A DNA stretch of 64,000 bases from Echinometra lucunter (taxonomy: Eukaryota > Echinodermata > Echinoidea > Camarodonta > Echinometridae). A program made the position numbers and the translations under genes. The notes under the pieces are model-generated. The model did no database searches. It was not told the origin of the DNA and was given only the letters and a program-made list of their open reading frames with translations. Position 1 is the first letter of the stretch. Every line of letters begins with the position of its first letter. Location of the stretch: assembly GCA_029962745.1 (NCBI GenBank), contig CM057154.1, forward strand, positions 17,349,337 to 17,413,336. Reading direction: 5' to 3'. Below, in pieces: positions 1 through 13,000 of this stretch.

Positions 1-264
1 AAAAAATTACTTCTACTAGAAGAAGTATAATTCACTGTGGTGTATCTTTATATTAACTCTTTCATGTAGAAGACTAGGAGTTAATGTATTTCACACAAAG
101 ATCAAGCTGGCTACGTCGGAGCATGCGGAGGCGAATATTATAAGCAACGTACATAGCAATCAGCTGAGCTGCACAGCGCTTTACAGTGCGTGCAACACAC
201 ATGACATTCATGAAATAGTATGGTCCGTGGGGGAACAGTGACTCAAACACACGCAATTCTTTAC

Positions 265-425
265 CTCATCGACGTACCGCATGCTAGATACGGTGGATAC
301 CTCTTGGACAGGTACATCCAGAAAACGATGTAAAGTCCCGGCCAGACGAGGAATCCAGCTATCACGAGACTCCATAACGACGGAGAATAAAGAGGCGCGT
401 CCATATCCACAACCAACTCATCCAT
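265..425 (-). CDS. First exon of a TLC-domain membrane protein (partial; tandem paralogue)
   Basis: The minus strand opens with an ATG at 425-423 and encodes 53 residues plus two bases, ending in AG before a GTAAAG donor at 264-259. The peptide has a short acidic start, one hydrophobic segment (about residues 18-38) and the block KRYPPYLACGTSM. That block is nearly identical to the end of exon 1 of the complete gene at 6172-15919 (KRYPPYLACGTAM), with the same splice phase. I infer that this is exon 1 of a second, adjacent gene of the same family, whose later exons lie beyond the left edge. No matching second exon is visible in bases 1-264. In the family this exon supplies the first membrane segment of a multi-pass protein. 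Confidence 0.8.
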
Positions 426-1243
426 GCTTTTTTTATGATGTAGCTATATATGCTTGCTTGTGAGAAATTATTGAAGTAAATCACAGAGACATTGAGACAG
501 AGGCGCGGGGGCCTCGACGAATGACTGCTTCCTGCTTCTCTAACACTGTACAACGTGGATGCATGCAGCTCTCCTTTTTGCAAAGAGTGACCCGCACACT
601 CCTACGCTAATCCCCCAACTGCAATGGAGATATCCTTTGTGGACATAATGTTTCCTATATCAGTTTCATTTTAAGACAAACACACACACAAAAAAGCACA
701 TTCCTCGTACGATTGTTTTTGGTCATGGATTATCAAAAATTAATATCTGATAATGAAAATTTCGAGTGGGCACAGTTCATATCATTATGAACTTTGATTC
801 CCTGGAGTAGTGGAGATTACAAAGAACTTTGAGCTATCAATGTAAGAAGCAAATCGTCTGGATAATGAGACCTTTCCTTTTACTGTCCGACTTTAGCGCC
901 TGTTGCTAATTAGAGCCGGGTACATGCACCGAGAATGAGACTCTAGTATATGCCACTCAAGATGCTCCATGCACGAGAAGGTCACTGAGCATTGCAAGAA
1001 CAGACACACAATGAACCCGCATCTTTCCCCGGAAGTCGTTCGTAAGCCACTGGGTCTAAAGATTAAAGGTACACTGCACTCCAGTTTTAATGGCATATTT
1101 CTTACCAGCATACATGTATGCGTATGCTGCGGTATTATCATAGATCTTTTTAATGGCTCCACGGGATATCAGTCTCAATAGGTATAAGTCGGTGTACTGC
1201 GTTAGATGACGTCATTGAGAAAACGGCAAGAATCCCCCTACCT

Positions 1244-1319
1244 CTTCTTCTCCTTCTTCTTCTTCTTCTTCTTCTTCTTCTTCTTCTTCTTCTTCTTCTT
1301 CTTCTTCTTCTTCTTCTTC

Positions 1320-1392
<73 letters not shown>

Positions 1393-1408
1393 TCTCCCTC
1401 TATCTCTC
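1244..1408. repeat. (TTC)n then (TC)n microsatellite
   Basis: Pure TTC to about 1322, then TC with a few CCCTC breaks. Similar short microsatellites lie at 3709-3772 (GA), 22018-22146 (TC), 39236-39381 and 45593-45737 (CT, duplicated), 52800-53035 (GA-rich) and 62215-62285 (GA). Confidence 0.95.
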
Positions 1409-3036
1409 AGTTAAAACTCTAGGATCATACAAACTCCTGATATCCTATTCTTGGCGTATGGCATTTCAAACTTAAATTTGATATTCCCTCACGATATAAG
1501 GCTGAGTGGAGTATGGGGGAAAGTGTATCAAATGAACACTAAATGAAAGGAGATCGTATTTATTAGCTGTACTGGGATCCCACACTGATCTGCGAGTATT
1601 GCATGATAAAATTCCATGTACGGTATGTATGCCTAACAGTTAAGATTTGGAATGTCATGCGCATAAAGAAAAATGCGCCGATCGATTTTTGCTTTCTAGC
1701 TAACTAAAGAGGGGGAGAAGGTTGTTGGGTGAGGAAGGGAGAGAATAAGTACAAAATGGGGTCTCAGCCCGGGGGGGGGGGGGGGGAGCTACACGCCTAA
1801 TGTAGTATACGAGGTTGTGCCGCTCTAATGGGTCGCTTTTTAGCAAGAAATCTCTAAACATGGGGTATGGTTTTGTCCCGGAAAATATAAACATGCCCCC
1901 CCCCCTTTTTTTTCAAACATGGGTAACTTTATTGTTAAGAATATTCTTGCCTATGTTGTCGATGAAGTACACGCCTTAAATGACAAAAAATCCCTAATGG
2001 GTACTATGTTCTGCCAAAATGACCCTTTAAATGGGTACGGGTATGGAGGCTTTACCGGTGCAGCCCTGTCAGAACCAAATCTGGGCAACCTTTCATGAAA
2101 GTTGTCAGCACAGACAAGTTGTCATTCTCTGACAGTAACCGTCAGTGACCAGTGCTTCTCAGTCAATCAAAACCAAGGATTTTACTGAAATTGCCCTGAA
2201 TACCCCACAAAAACAGGGATCCGATGATTTCAAAAGGAGGAGGAGAAAAGAATGATGAGAATAGGAAGAGGCATAGAGATTAATAAGAGAATGACATGAA
2301 GAGAGATCTGGAATAAATTACCGCCTCTCCCCATTTCAAAATATGACAGCTTAAAGCTATTCAAGTACTGCATGGGCAAGCACCGAATCAATATTACCAG
2401 ATTTCTAACAAGAATGTCTCCCTCTCTCGGCTGTACACCATTTTCAAAGAGGAGGGCATTTGAAGAGCAATCCTTCGCAAGGGCAGACTGACGTAAAGAG
2501 AATGAAAGTGTTCAGAATTTACTAAGTACTCTTTTCTTTGACCAGAAAACAACCTTAGTCAAGGGCATTTGCAGAGCAGAGGAGGGGGGAGGGCATTTCT
2601 AATTTGGTATTATTTCAAACTGTTAAGAAGTTATCCAAGACAACTTCGATCTGATATATGACAAACCCAGTCCTGAATAAAAGGTTGCTATTTAATGAAA
2701 ACGGCGCAAAATGATCTAAATTAAATCATTGACTAATCCGAAGGTTATTATCAATTATATAACACCTTAATAGATCCCTGTCATTTGATTGGTTGTTTGA
2801 TATTGATCATTTGTCCCATTGCACTATGACGTCATCATTCGTGCAATTGTGGCTCCATTTACCGTGCAATCTTGGATCCATACGATTTGCTCCATTGCAC
2901 GAACGCCGAGAGCCCGGCAAACTACGTACATTTAACGTCCTATCCGAGGGGCAGAGAGTTTTTCCATTGTAACACAAACTGCGTCTTGAAAACAGGGGAG
3001 GGGCACGTTAACTCCCACCCTTCAAATGCAACACCA

Positions 3037-3183
3037 GGGTCCCGTCTTACAAAGAGTTGAGATCAATTCGGATCAATCGCAAATTTGAGATTGATCCCAA
3101 CCCCTATCTCTTAAGTACACAGTTGAGATCAATCTGATCAGACTGATTTGAATCGATCGCAATTCTTTGTAAGACGGGGTCCA
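3037..3183. mobile_element. Short MITE, ends GGGTCCCGTCTTACAAAG
   Basis: A 147-bp element with inverted ends: the left end CCCGTCTTACAAAG is mirrored by CTTTGTAAGACGGG on the right. The middle has repeated TTGAGATCAAT-type segments. No coding potential. Confidence 0.75.
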
Positions 3184-3513
3184 AGAGCTCCTTTATGGGT
3201 ACAACTTTGCAACCAAAGAAGTATTATGCACCATTAAGGATGCAGTGAGCTACATTGTGCACGCTTAAGCTAAGGGAGCAGAGTAACACCCTTTAGGGAA
3301 TATGCAATTTGCACCCTTTCGGATGCAAAAGTTTCTGCATCCTTTAGGGTGCATAACTGCATCTTTAAGGGTGCAGATGGGTATTTCCGGGTGCAAACAA
3401 TTACAAGAGGGTGCATCTTTGCACATTTTTCATGTATAGGGTGCAAGATTGCACCCCAAAAGGTGCTGCTATTTTTGCATTTGGCGTGCAAAAGTGCACC
3501 ATTTTTCTTAGAG
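3181..3513 (-). repeat. GTGCA-palindrome repeat, copy 1
   Basis: A series of short palindromes such as GGGTGCAAGATTGCACCCC and CCTTTAGGGTGCA, spaced by 15-30 bp. On the minus strand it matches 54685-54905 and 13451-13625. A tRNA-like head lies directly next to it at 3513-3590. Confidence 0.75.
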
Positions 3514-3590
3514 TGCAGGGGTTGAAATCGAACCCTAGGTCTTTGGTTCTACAGGCAGACGCTATACCGACTTAGCCAACTCGCGTCCTG
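3513..3590 (-). repeat. tRNA-like segment next to GTGCA repeat
   Basis: On the minus strand the A box reads GTTGGCTAAGTCGGTATAGC and the B box GGGTTCGATTTC. Stem pairing is incomplete. It may be the head of a SINE whose body is the GTGCA repeat. Confidence 0.6.
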
Positions 3591-3704
3591 TCAACTTAAA
3601 AATTATCACTGTTGTCTACTTTCTGGATTGTTTTTGAACGAATTTATAGCGGACAGGGGATTTCTAAACAGGCATGAGAACGTACCGGAGCACGGGGGTA
3701 CACG

Positions 3705-3758
<54 letters not shown>

Positions 3759-4350
3759 GAGAGAGAGAGGAGAACGAATATGAAGAGGATGATGATGAGA
3801 CCCTCCCCCTTCCTCTTCGTCGTCTTCGGAGGTTTGTTCATGCACATTTCATCCACCACGAAAGACCGGTGCTCCCACCCCACCTCCTGGATACCAGTAC
3901 CAATGAACACTATGCCACTGGAAGAAAGAAAAAAAATCTTTAGAAATTATGTGCGTGCGTATAGACGTAACATAAAATCGGTGTTTTTGTCCGACATTAG
4001 AATTAATCGTATATAGAAACAATATCAGAACATCGGAAGATAATCACATAGATTTTTTGCACTTCAACATTTTAATCTATTTTTCATTTCGAGTAATACA
4101 AAAAATAAAACACGCTGCTGGAATAAGTCGATCAAATTTAGCTATAACATGCCGAATGATATCAATAATCAATATACAAAATAATACTACGAAGGTGTGA
4201 GGATCAAGGAATATTTTTGTTTTTAATAGCACGACACTTACTGTACGTCATATTAACATTGATGTTTATTAATAAGAGGAAATTATTATTTGTAAACTGA
4301 TTTGTATGAATGTTGTGATAATTCTTATCCAATTTAGGAATGACTGCAGG

Positions 4351-5046
4351 GGGGTGTTTCATAAAGCTGTTCGTAAAGTTACGCATGACTTTACGAACGA
4401 CTTGAAAATGTAATTCCCAATGTTTTCCTGATGTTTTAATAAAGTATGGCTGCATTTCCCATATTTGACCTTTAGCTGGTGCGATTCATAATGACTGAGA
4501 ATCCCATTTGGTTTGCCATTATGCAAGACGTTCGTAAAGTCATTCGTAACTTTACAAACAGCTTTATGAAACACCACCCGGGTGTCATTTGATTTGAGGG
4601 TCGACATAGGCGATTCTCTGCTGACCAATGAACAGAAAGAAAGACACTTTCATGGCTCCTAGAGGTGTTTTATAAAGCTGTCCGTAAAGTAACGAATGAC
4701 TAAGTCTTTACGAACGACTTGAATATGGCAAGCCAAATGTGATTCTCAGTCATCATGAATCGCACCAGCTAAAGGTCAAATATGCAATATTACTATTGTT
4801 TTTAAACATATTTATTGCGAAGTACATTTTTAGCCACAATTAATGGCGATTACGGGAAATGCAGTCACACTTTGTTAACAAGTCAAGAAAAATTTGGGCA
4901 TCCCATTTGGCACTTCAGATTCAAGACGTTCATAAAGTCATGTATAACTTTATGAACAGCTTTATGAAACACCCCTGGGGGTTGTCATATTCAAGTCGTT
5001 CGTAAAGTCATGCGTAACTTTACGAACAGCTTTATGAAACACCCCC
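4351..5046. repeat. Cluster of nested inverted MITE copies (TTTCATAAAGCTGTTCGTAAAG type)
   Basis: Five related segments at about 4351-4420, 4525-4585, 4660-4730, 4920-4975 and 4985-5046 carry GTTCGTAAAGT and its complement ACTTTACGAAC. Outer ends read GGTGTTTCATAAAGCTG and CAGCTTTATGAAACACC. At least two foldback elements are nested or tandem here. Confidence 0.75.
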
Positions 5047-5317
5047 TGGTAACTTTGTCGAGTGCGAACGATGTGGATCTCTCCCTCTTATGTACCCCAA
5101 ATCTTTACCATTCGGCCCCCTTATAAAGTTATCAAAACATCCTTACAATATTTTTATTACGTACCTTCAGACAATACGATTTTTCAGTGAATTACTAGTT
5201 TTACCCGTACAAATATATTTTATTTCACATGAGTTTATCAAATTAAGTTAGTAACACAACCTACACCTATAACATATAACTTTGAAATATATGTAAATTA
5301 TGGTTGCTATCCTTTCT

Positions 5318-5513
5318 CAGTGGCGTAGCCAGGATTTTTTCAGTAGGGAGCACTGGGGGCATCCCCTTTCTGTAGGGGGCACAGGAGGTGGTTTGTTTGT
5401 TTTTGTTTCTAGGATTTTTCGTGGGGGCACCTGGGGGCACAGGAAATCTGTGGGGGAGGGTATGTGCCCCTTCTGCCTCTTCCCCTCCCCCCCCCCCCAT
5501 GGCTACGCCGCTG
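5318..5513. mobile_element. MITE with CAGTGGCGTAGCCA ends
   Basis: The left end CAGTGGCGTAGCCA and right end TGGCTACGCCGCTG are inverted. The interior is G-rich with a C run at the right. A lone similar end is found at 47930-47945. Confidence 0.75.
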
Positions 5514-5741
5514 TCCATTTGTGTTTTGTCTGCAGACCTGCAACTTATTTCACCTTCAAAACATACATTCTAACCCATAGCAACATCCTTTAGTGATGCC
5601 TTTGATCAACAATGCCAGGAAATGCACATTATACATCCGCAGAAAGAGCACAACTAACTGCGGTGGTTTCCGCGGGGAATTTTAAAGCGCATAATAAATT
5701 AACACGCAAGTAAAATGAGCGAGCTGAGTGAGCGGCATTTT

Positions 5742-6048
5742 AAGCCCACTGCACACCTTACGATCCGACTGGTCTGTGACTGAGTGAGAGGAGATGAATC
5801 GCAGGGCAGTCAAAAGCCTCGACACCGCTCATCTTGCGATCCGCCTACTCATAATACTGCTGTCTCATTGGCTGGAAGTTGGATTGAGCCTGCGATCCAG
5901 TTGTAGAGATTCGACATGTCAAATCCTTACGATTGCCCTTGCGATTAGTCTCTGACTGTTCTGCGACTCACCAGATGACAAGAGCTGTGACGTCACATCT
6001 CACACAGTCGCAGACCGGTCAGATCGTAATAAGGTGTGCGGTGGGCTT
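5742..6048. mobile_element. MITE with AAGCCCACYGCACACCTTA ends
   Basis: About 307 bp with inverted ends (AAGCCCACTGCACACCTTA and TAAGGTGTGCGGTGGGCTT) and internal short repeats of the form TGCGATC. It lies just past the stop codon of the TLC gene and may sit in its 3' UTR. Confidence 0.75.
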
Positions 6049-6171
6049 TGAGCGCAGTCCTTTGTCGCGGGACTTGCGTCAATGCAATTCATTTTGTATA
6101 CACAAAAAAATGCGCTTCAACCCCCATCCTCCTCTGTGGTTTCCCCTCCTCATGGTTATGTGAAGGAGCCT

Positions 6172-9100
6172 TCACTCGGATTTATTCCCACAGGATATGT
6201 CACGACCGTTCAGGTGCCCATTCTGCACACTGTGTCCATTTTGGTGCTTCTTCTGCGTCGCCTTCGGTTTGCGTTGTTGTGAGATCGCTTTGATAAAAAG
6301 CATAAACCACGTGACCTGCAGTGACATTACACCGATCATGACAAAATGGCATCCGAAGTACATAGAGGTCACGACCTCCCACAAGGTCTGGTCGTAGGAA
6401 TAGGCGTAGATGAGATAGGTGGAGGGAAAGAGGACAAGACGCGTCAGGAAGAAGGCCGCAACAGCTACAGCGGTGTTGACTCTGAATAGGATTGAGTGCG
6501 TCAAGTAATTATGCTGCAGAAAGAGCGTAAGGACATGAAAATGATTAATGAGAATACGAGATCTTGATTACATTAATCAGGTATAGTAACTCACAAACTT
6601 TCACGAAGTTGCGACACGAGTACAGCACGAACTATGATGCAATGTATGCCCGTTCAATGTGATGCGTCATTTACATGTACCTGCTGTAATAATGCGTCAG
6701 TGACTGGTCTTTAACGCACCATACGAGAATACCGTACAACGTTTGGCTGCAAATGGCATATCGAAGCTCATTATTTACGGATGAGCTCATTTCCTTCACA
6801 GGTCTCAGTAAGCGCAGGGAATGACGCAGTCCAGTTGACGCTTTGGGTGCAACGGACATTTGGCGCGTCTCACACGAGGGGTCATTTTGCTGACTTTAGG
6901 ACAGCGTCAGTGACTGGTACGGTCTTTTGTGCGTCATGAAAGAGTGACATGTTAAAAAATTTATTGCAGAATGAACAGTGCAAAAATTCTCGATTGGGGC
7001 ACGGAATGACCTATCAAAATGACGCATCGTGTAAGCTAGGCTTCAGTCTGCTTCCAGCTGGGTTTCAAAATCCTTTCAACGAAATTGAATTCGACGCCTT
7101 TCAATGATAGCTATGGCAGAAAACTTGACATACTCCTGGGCATTCTTTGCATACGAGACGTCATTCCATTACGTTATAACCCATGTTAGTCAAGTCGATG
7201 TGGGTGATATGTCAGTAATTTAACGTGATGGTGGCCCTGTTTAGTTTCCGTTCGATAAATTTTAAGTGCGATGTCATTAGCCGGGGGCGGCGCTACAGGG
7301 GGGGGCAGGGGCAACCCCCTATAATTTTTCAAGTGATCAAAAAAGAAAGAAAAAAGAGAAAAGGAAGAAAAAGAGGAGGCGGAAGAAAGAAGAGTATGGG
7401 AAATGAGAGACCCTGGGCCATGCAACTATATAATACCCCTATTTTTTCATTTAAAACATGAATAAATTTACCTATGGGTCATCTTGCCTCCCCCTATCAA
7501 AATACCCTATCGCCGCCCCTTTATGGGTCAGTAGCAGACCATGCATGTGTGCAACAGGCGTTAGAGTTTCAGAGCTCGTAAATCATAGTTTTTACGGGCA
7601 TGCGAACGTTTTTGAGAAGGATGCAAATGTCGAAAAAAAAATTGGCAAAATCCAACATTCGTATTCTATGCGGTGAAAGATCGGCATACTTGCGCGGAGG
7701 TTCGGAAGCGTCGTCAATAATTGTTCGCTGGATGCGGGACACGTTCGCAGGAAATTTCAAACTCTTTTGAAATTCTACCTTACTAAAAACGAACAATAAA
7801 TGGCCTCGCTTCCGAACCCCGCACAAGTTTGGCGAACTTTTGGAGCATGTTGGACTTTGCCATTTTTTTTCGACAATCCCATCCTTCGCAAAACGTTCGC
7901 GTGCCCGTGAAATCTATGCTCAAGGTAACATCGTGAAAGAGTATGAATGACATTACGATACTCGCATTCAAACTGTATATCAATACGGTATGAATTACGA
8001 TCTACGACTTGGGCTCCCGCCCCACTCCCCCCCCCCCCCCCCCCCGTATGGAATGGTTTGATATTCTTTCCTTCTTCTTCTTTTCTATTCTTTTCTAAAC
8101 TTCCTTTTAAACTTTGCGAAAGTGCACATTATCGCATGGGCGATAAGAATTGGCTTAGTGATATGGAAATATTTTTATGCTTTGATTTCCTCCAATATGT
8201 TTACGTTGTTTTGGGTATAAGGGGTGTGCAGGTGTATGTAACGATCTATTAAGCGTATTGGCAACGATTAAAATACTGAATATCCTACTAAAATAATCAT
8301 GAATCTTCGGTCACATGCCTCATAAAGCAAAAGACATGTCAAGAGAATATTAGATCGAATATATTCAGATATTTTCTAGAAATAAAATTCATAATGTAAT
8401 ATAGCCTACTTACCCTAATAAGAATCTTTCTAACGTTGAGAAATGGGGTACTTAGTTCGGTCAACTGCACGCAAGCTATCATAAAGGCAGCCTTGCCAAA
8501 TCTATAATGCTGAAGAGAAACAGAGCAAATAAATTGTCATTAGGAATGTGTCGAGTACGCAGACATACCGGGTGTCCCAGAAAAAGCGGAACGGCGGATT
8601 TCAGTACTTTACCTTTAAAAAGTATGTAATGTAACATCATTTAAAAAGTATGTAATCATTGGGTACAGTACCTTCTATCGAGAAGATTGATACCAAGATC
8701 ATTTAATTTGGTAAAGTAATTGTGAGTCCATGCCCGTTTCTTAAATTAAAGTAATTGTCAAATTTCAGGTGAGAGATGAAAGTAGAATTGCCTTTCATAA
8801 TACGATGGTTGAGGGAAGCCCATTGATGCATGTGAATAACAAAACATGCCGTATGAACACCCATTCCCGACACAAATCTGTCGAGAAAAAAAAAACATGC
8901 GAAATTTGAAAAATTACCGTATTTTAAGAAACAGGCATAGAATCAAAATTACTTGACCAAATTCAGTGATCTTGGTATCATTCACTTTGGTAGAAGATGC
9001 TTTACCCACTTTACCCACTGGTGTGGAAGCATTACCCACTTTTTGAAAGTACTGAAAATCCGCAGTTCCGCTTTTTCTGGGACACCCGGGGTATAGCGCC

Positions 9101-9482
9101 TGTACTATGTATGTTATTGTTAATGAACATGATGAAAGTGGTTAATGAAGGGTGATTGAACTCTCCGCCAGGGCGAGCTCCCTCCTCTCCCCACTCAAAA
9201 TTTCCGTTCCAAAACTACAGTCTGAAAATGTGTCTTTACCCCTCGTTGGCTTAAACTCGTGTAGTGTCTTATCCACTAAATATGATGTTATAAATAAGGC
9301 GAGAACATTTTTTTTTTTAATATCATAGCATGTCTTGCCTAGTTTGAGGCAATATGGATTCCTTATAAATATTATCATAATTCCTTTAATCATCATTCTT
9401 CTTCTTCTTCACATTATCATCATTAATGTTATTATTATTTTTATTATTGTTATTACTATTATTATCATTATTATTATTATTA

Positions 9483-9522
<40 letters not shown>

Positions 9523-9543
9523 TACTACTACTACTACTACTAT

Positions 9544-9599
<56 letters not shown>

Positions 9600-9812
9600 G
9601 TAGTAGTAGTAGTACTAGTACTACTGTAATACTATTACTACCACTATCACTACTACTACTGTAATACTATTACTACCACTATCACTACTACTACTACTAC
9701 TACTGTAATACTATTACTACCACTACCACTACTACTACTGCTACTACCACTACTACCACTACTACCACTACTACCACTACCACTACTACCACTACTACCA
9801 CTACTACCACTA

Positions 9813-9855
<43 letters not shown>

Positions 9856-9989
9856 CACTACTACTACTACCATTACTACCATTACTACCACTACTACTAC
9901 TTCTAGTGCTGCTACTACTACTACTACCACTGCTACTACTGCTACTACCACTACTACTGCTACTACTACTACTACTGCTACTACCACTA

Positions 9990-10043
<54 letters not shown>

Positions 10044-13000
10044 CTGCTACTACCACTACTACTACTGCTACTCACCGGCGTAAATCCATTTTTTGAGGAG
10101 TGGGGGGGGGGTGGATGATCGACTTTTTTGCCGATTTTTTTTTTTTCTGTCGAACTCACACTTAAGTATAAACACACGTCCTCACCCACCTGCACAGACC
10201 CCCTTACACACATTTTAATTTCTATCTTGCGAGCGAGCCAAAAATTACCACTTTTCTGGTTTTCAATCGCATTTTCAAATAGAAATTCTATAATATCATG
10301 AGCGAGCGAAGCGAGTGAGCCAAAAATAACCACTTTTCTGGTTTTCAATCTCATTTTCAAACGAAAATTCTAAAATATGAGCGAGCGAAGCGAGCTACCC
10401 CAAAATAAGCGCTTTTCTGGTTTCAAATCGCATTTTCAAATAAAAATTCTAAAATATGATGGTTGTTTATGACAGATTATTAAAAATCTTATTGACTGAT
10501 TAATTCAAATATAATTTCTTCCTTGAAAAGTGGGGGATATTTATACACGCCATCCCCCTATCAAAAAAGTGGGGGGGGATGTATCCCCCATCCCCCCCGC
10601 ATTTACGCCAATGCTGCTACTACTACTACTACCACTCCTACTTCCACTACCACTACCACTACCACTACCACTACCACTACCACTACCACTACCACTACCA
10701 CTACCACTACCTCTACCACTACTACTACCACTACTACTACTACCACTACCACTACCACTACCACCACTACCACTACCACTACCACTACCACTACCACTAC
10801 CACTACCACTACTACTAACACTACTACTACTAGTAGAAGTATAATCATCATCACCATCATCGTCATCATTATTATTATTAGTGCTACTGTTTTTATATTG
10901 ATGGTGAAAATGATGATGGTGATGTTGTTGATGATGATGATCAGTTGTAGAAGTAGCACTAGAAGTAGTAGTAATACAGCAGCAGTAACAGCAGCAGCAG
11001 TGGTAGGCCAAGTAGTAATAGTAGCAGTATTAGTAGTAGGAAAAGACGGCCTAGAGACCTACTTAGATACCTACCAGAATGAGAGAATTCCCTCCTACCA
11101 GTACCACGAAATGATGAAAGCACACCAAGGGATTGTCTTTCAGAAAGCTTGTTAGAGATGTTAAAACGGTTGATTTCATCAGTAGTTTTTCCCTGCAGTA
11201 TACCATGTACATAGCAACACAGTCGTACAACCAGTACATAGTAGCAAAAGCAGTGCTTTGATCCAGCAACTTACAGCTAGGATGACGCAAAAGGAAAAGG
11301 TGAAAGTATACTGATGTCACTATCATGTATGACTTTGTAGGATTAATGAGGTTTAACGGTTTAAGAAATGGAATCTCATCAAAAGATGATTTCAGTTATC
11401 TGCAATTATCCACTGATCTGTATGAAAATAATCTTGATATCTCATTGCTTAAGATTTGTGAAGCCGCCCGACCGTCACATTACCACTCCAAAGTACCACT
11501 CCACGAACGCATTCTCCATTATTTGTGTACAAATCCACCCCTAAAAATGGGCTAAATTCGACGTAAAATGCTGGAATTTTCAGCTCTTAACTGCATAAAT
11601 CATCAAATAGAAGGTTTTGGACCAAGATTTCGCCCATAATCATGATCACAATGAATAAGTCTAATTTTCATACAAAGTCATTGAGGTTTTGAGTGTTCAG
11701 ATGGCCGTTTTCACCTGTGCGTCTGCTTCGAGTGTTTGTACGATGCGTAATAGACAATGAAATATCCAGATCTTCTTTTCATAAAGATCAGTGGCAATTA
11801 TCTCGTTTAAAAAATGGTTCCTTGATTATCTTATAATCGATTTCAAGCCGCCAGTATAATGAAGCCCCAATTTTGAAAACTGGCCTAGAAGATTTGCTTT
11901 CAAGGATTCTGCCCCCGCCCACAAAAAAAGGTTGAAAAAGTACCCCCCCCCCCTTACTTCCCTCCCCGCAGCGTAGCTCCTCTTTGACCATTCTTACCCC
12001 TGCCTCTGCCAGCCCTCTAATAGCACTGAGAGAACTCACTCTTTGAAAAATACATCAGTGTAAGTTCTGGACACGATTACTGCTCCGCAACAGACCTGAA
12101 TGACTGCTTGAACACCAGACACCAGCCTGTCGAAGAAAGAGATCACATTGAAATCATCGTCTATATTACAGGCGAATAAACAAGGGGTCAGATGAATGAG
12201 TCCCCAAAAGGAAAGAAAAATGGCGACGCCCTTTTGGAAACCGGTAAAAAAAATCCTGGGGTGGGAGAACGTCGGGGAAAAAAAGAGGAAGGGGAACAAG
12301 AGAGTTCAATCGGAGTAATGTAAATGTGTTTTTTCTATCACACTCACACGGAAATTAATTGTTTCATCAGTCCCCCTCTCCTCACTCAATGGGGAGAGAT
12401 TGAAAGGAAAATGCCCTATAAGGAAAATAAGGAATGACAAAATAAAAATTGGTCCAATCAGCTAGATATGCAAGAAAATTTGATGCAATGACAATGTTGA
12501 TAATTGACACACACAAAAAAAACTTGGTCGTGAAAATTGGGGGGCCCGCAGCCCCCCCCCCCCCCCCCCCCCCCCCCTCCACCAGTAGGCCTACGCCAGT
12601 ACTGACACAACCGAAACTTCTTCCAGTCACTTTACAGAAAGATGCATTGAATGGTACCGGTAGTAATTTATCAGTTATGGAAAATCTATCATTTTGTTTG
12701 AAGTGCGATCGAAAAAAAGAACTCTACTGAATGTCTCCGCATGTGACACCCTGCTCTTCACTTATAGCGTTATCGGCTGAAGTATTACCCGGCTGAGTAG
12801 TGAGTTTATTCGGGGGGGGGGGGGTGCCTATATAGTCTATAGGCTTGCACCCGGAAATGCCCGTCTGCATCCTTAAAGGAGAATGCAACCCAGGCATCAG
12901 TGTGCTCTTAGTGAATAAAGATGACCAAGAAGAGTAAACAGTGAAAGTTTGAGCAAAATCAGACAATCTGTTCAAGAGTTAGGAATATTGAAAGTTTCAG

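Larger units (their letters stand above)
426..6171. other. Intergenic: microsatellites and MITEs only
   Basis: The stretch between the two TLC paralogues. It holds the repeats listed separately and C/G runs at 1769-1787 and 1895-1905. A MITE-like piece lies at 2060-2220 (GAAAGTTGTCAGCACAGACA). At 2290-2490 a short frame (EIWNKLPPLPISKYDSLKLF) faintly recalls the end of a LINE reverse transcriptase. I see no supported host gene. Confidence 0.6.

Noticed and set aside
9335..11155. Long open frames of poly-Leu, Thr, Ser, Val or Tyr-His
   Set aside because: They are translations of triplet microsatellites in every frame and strand.
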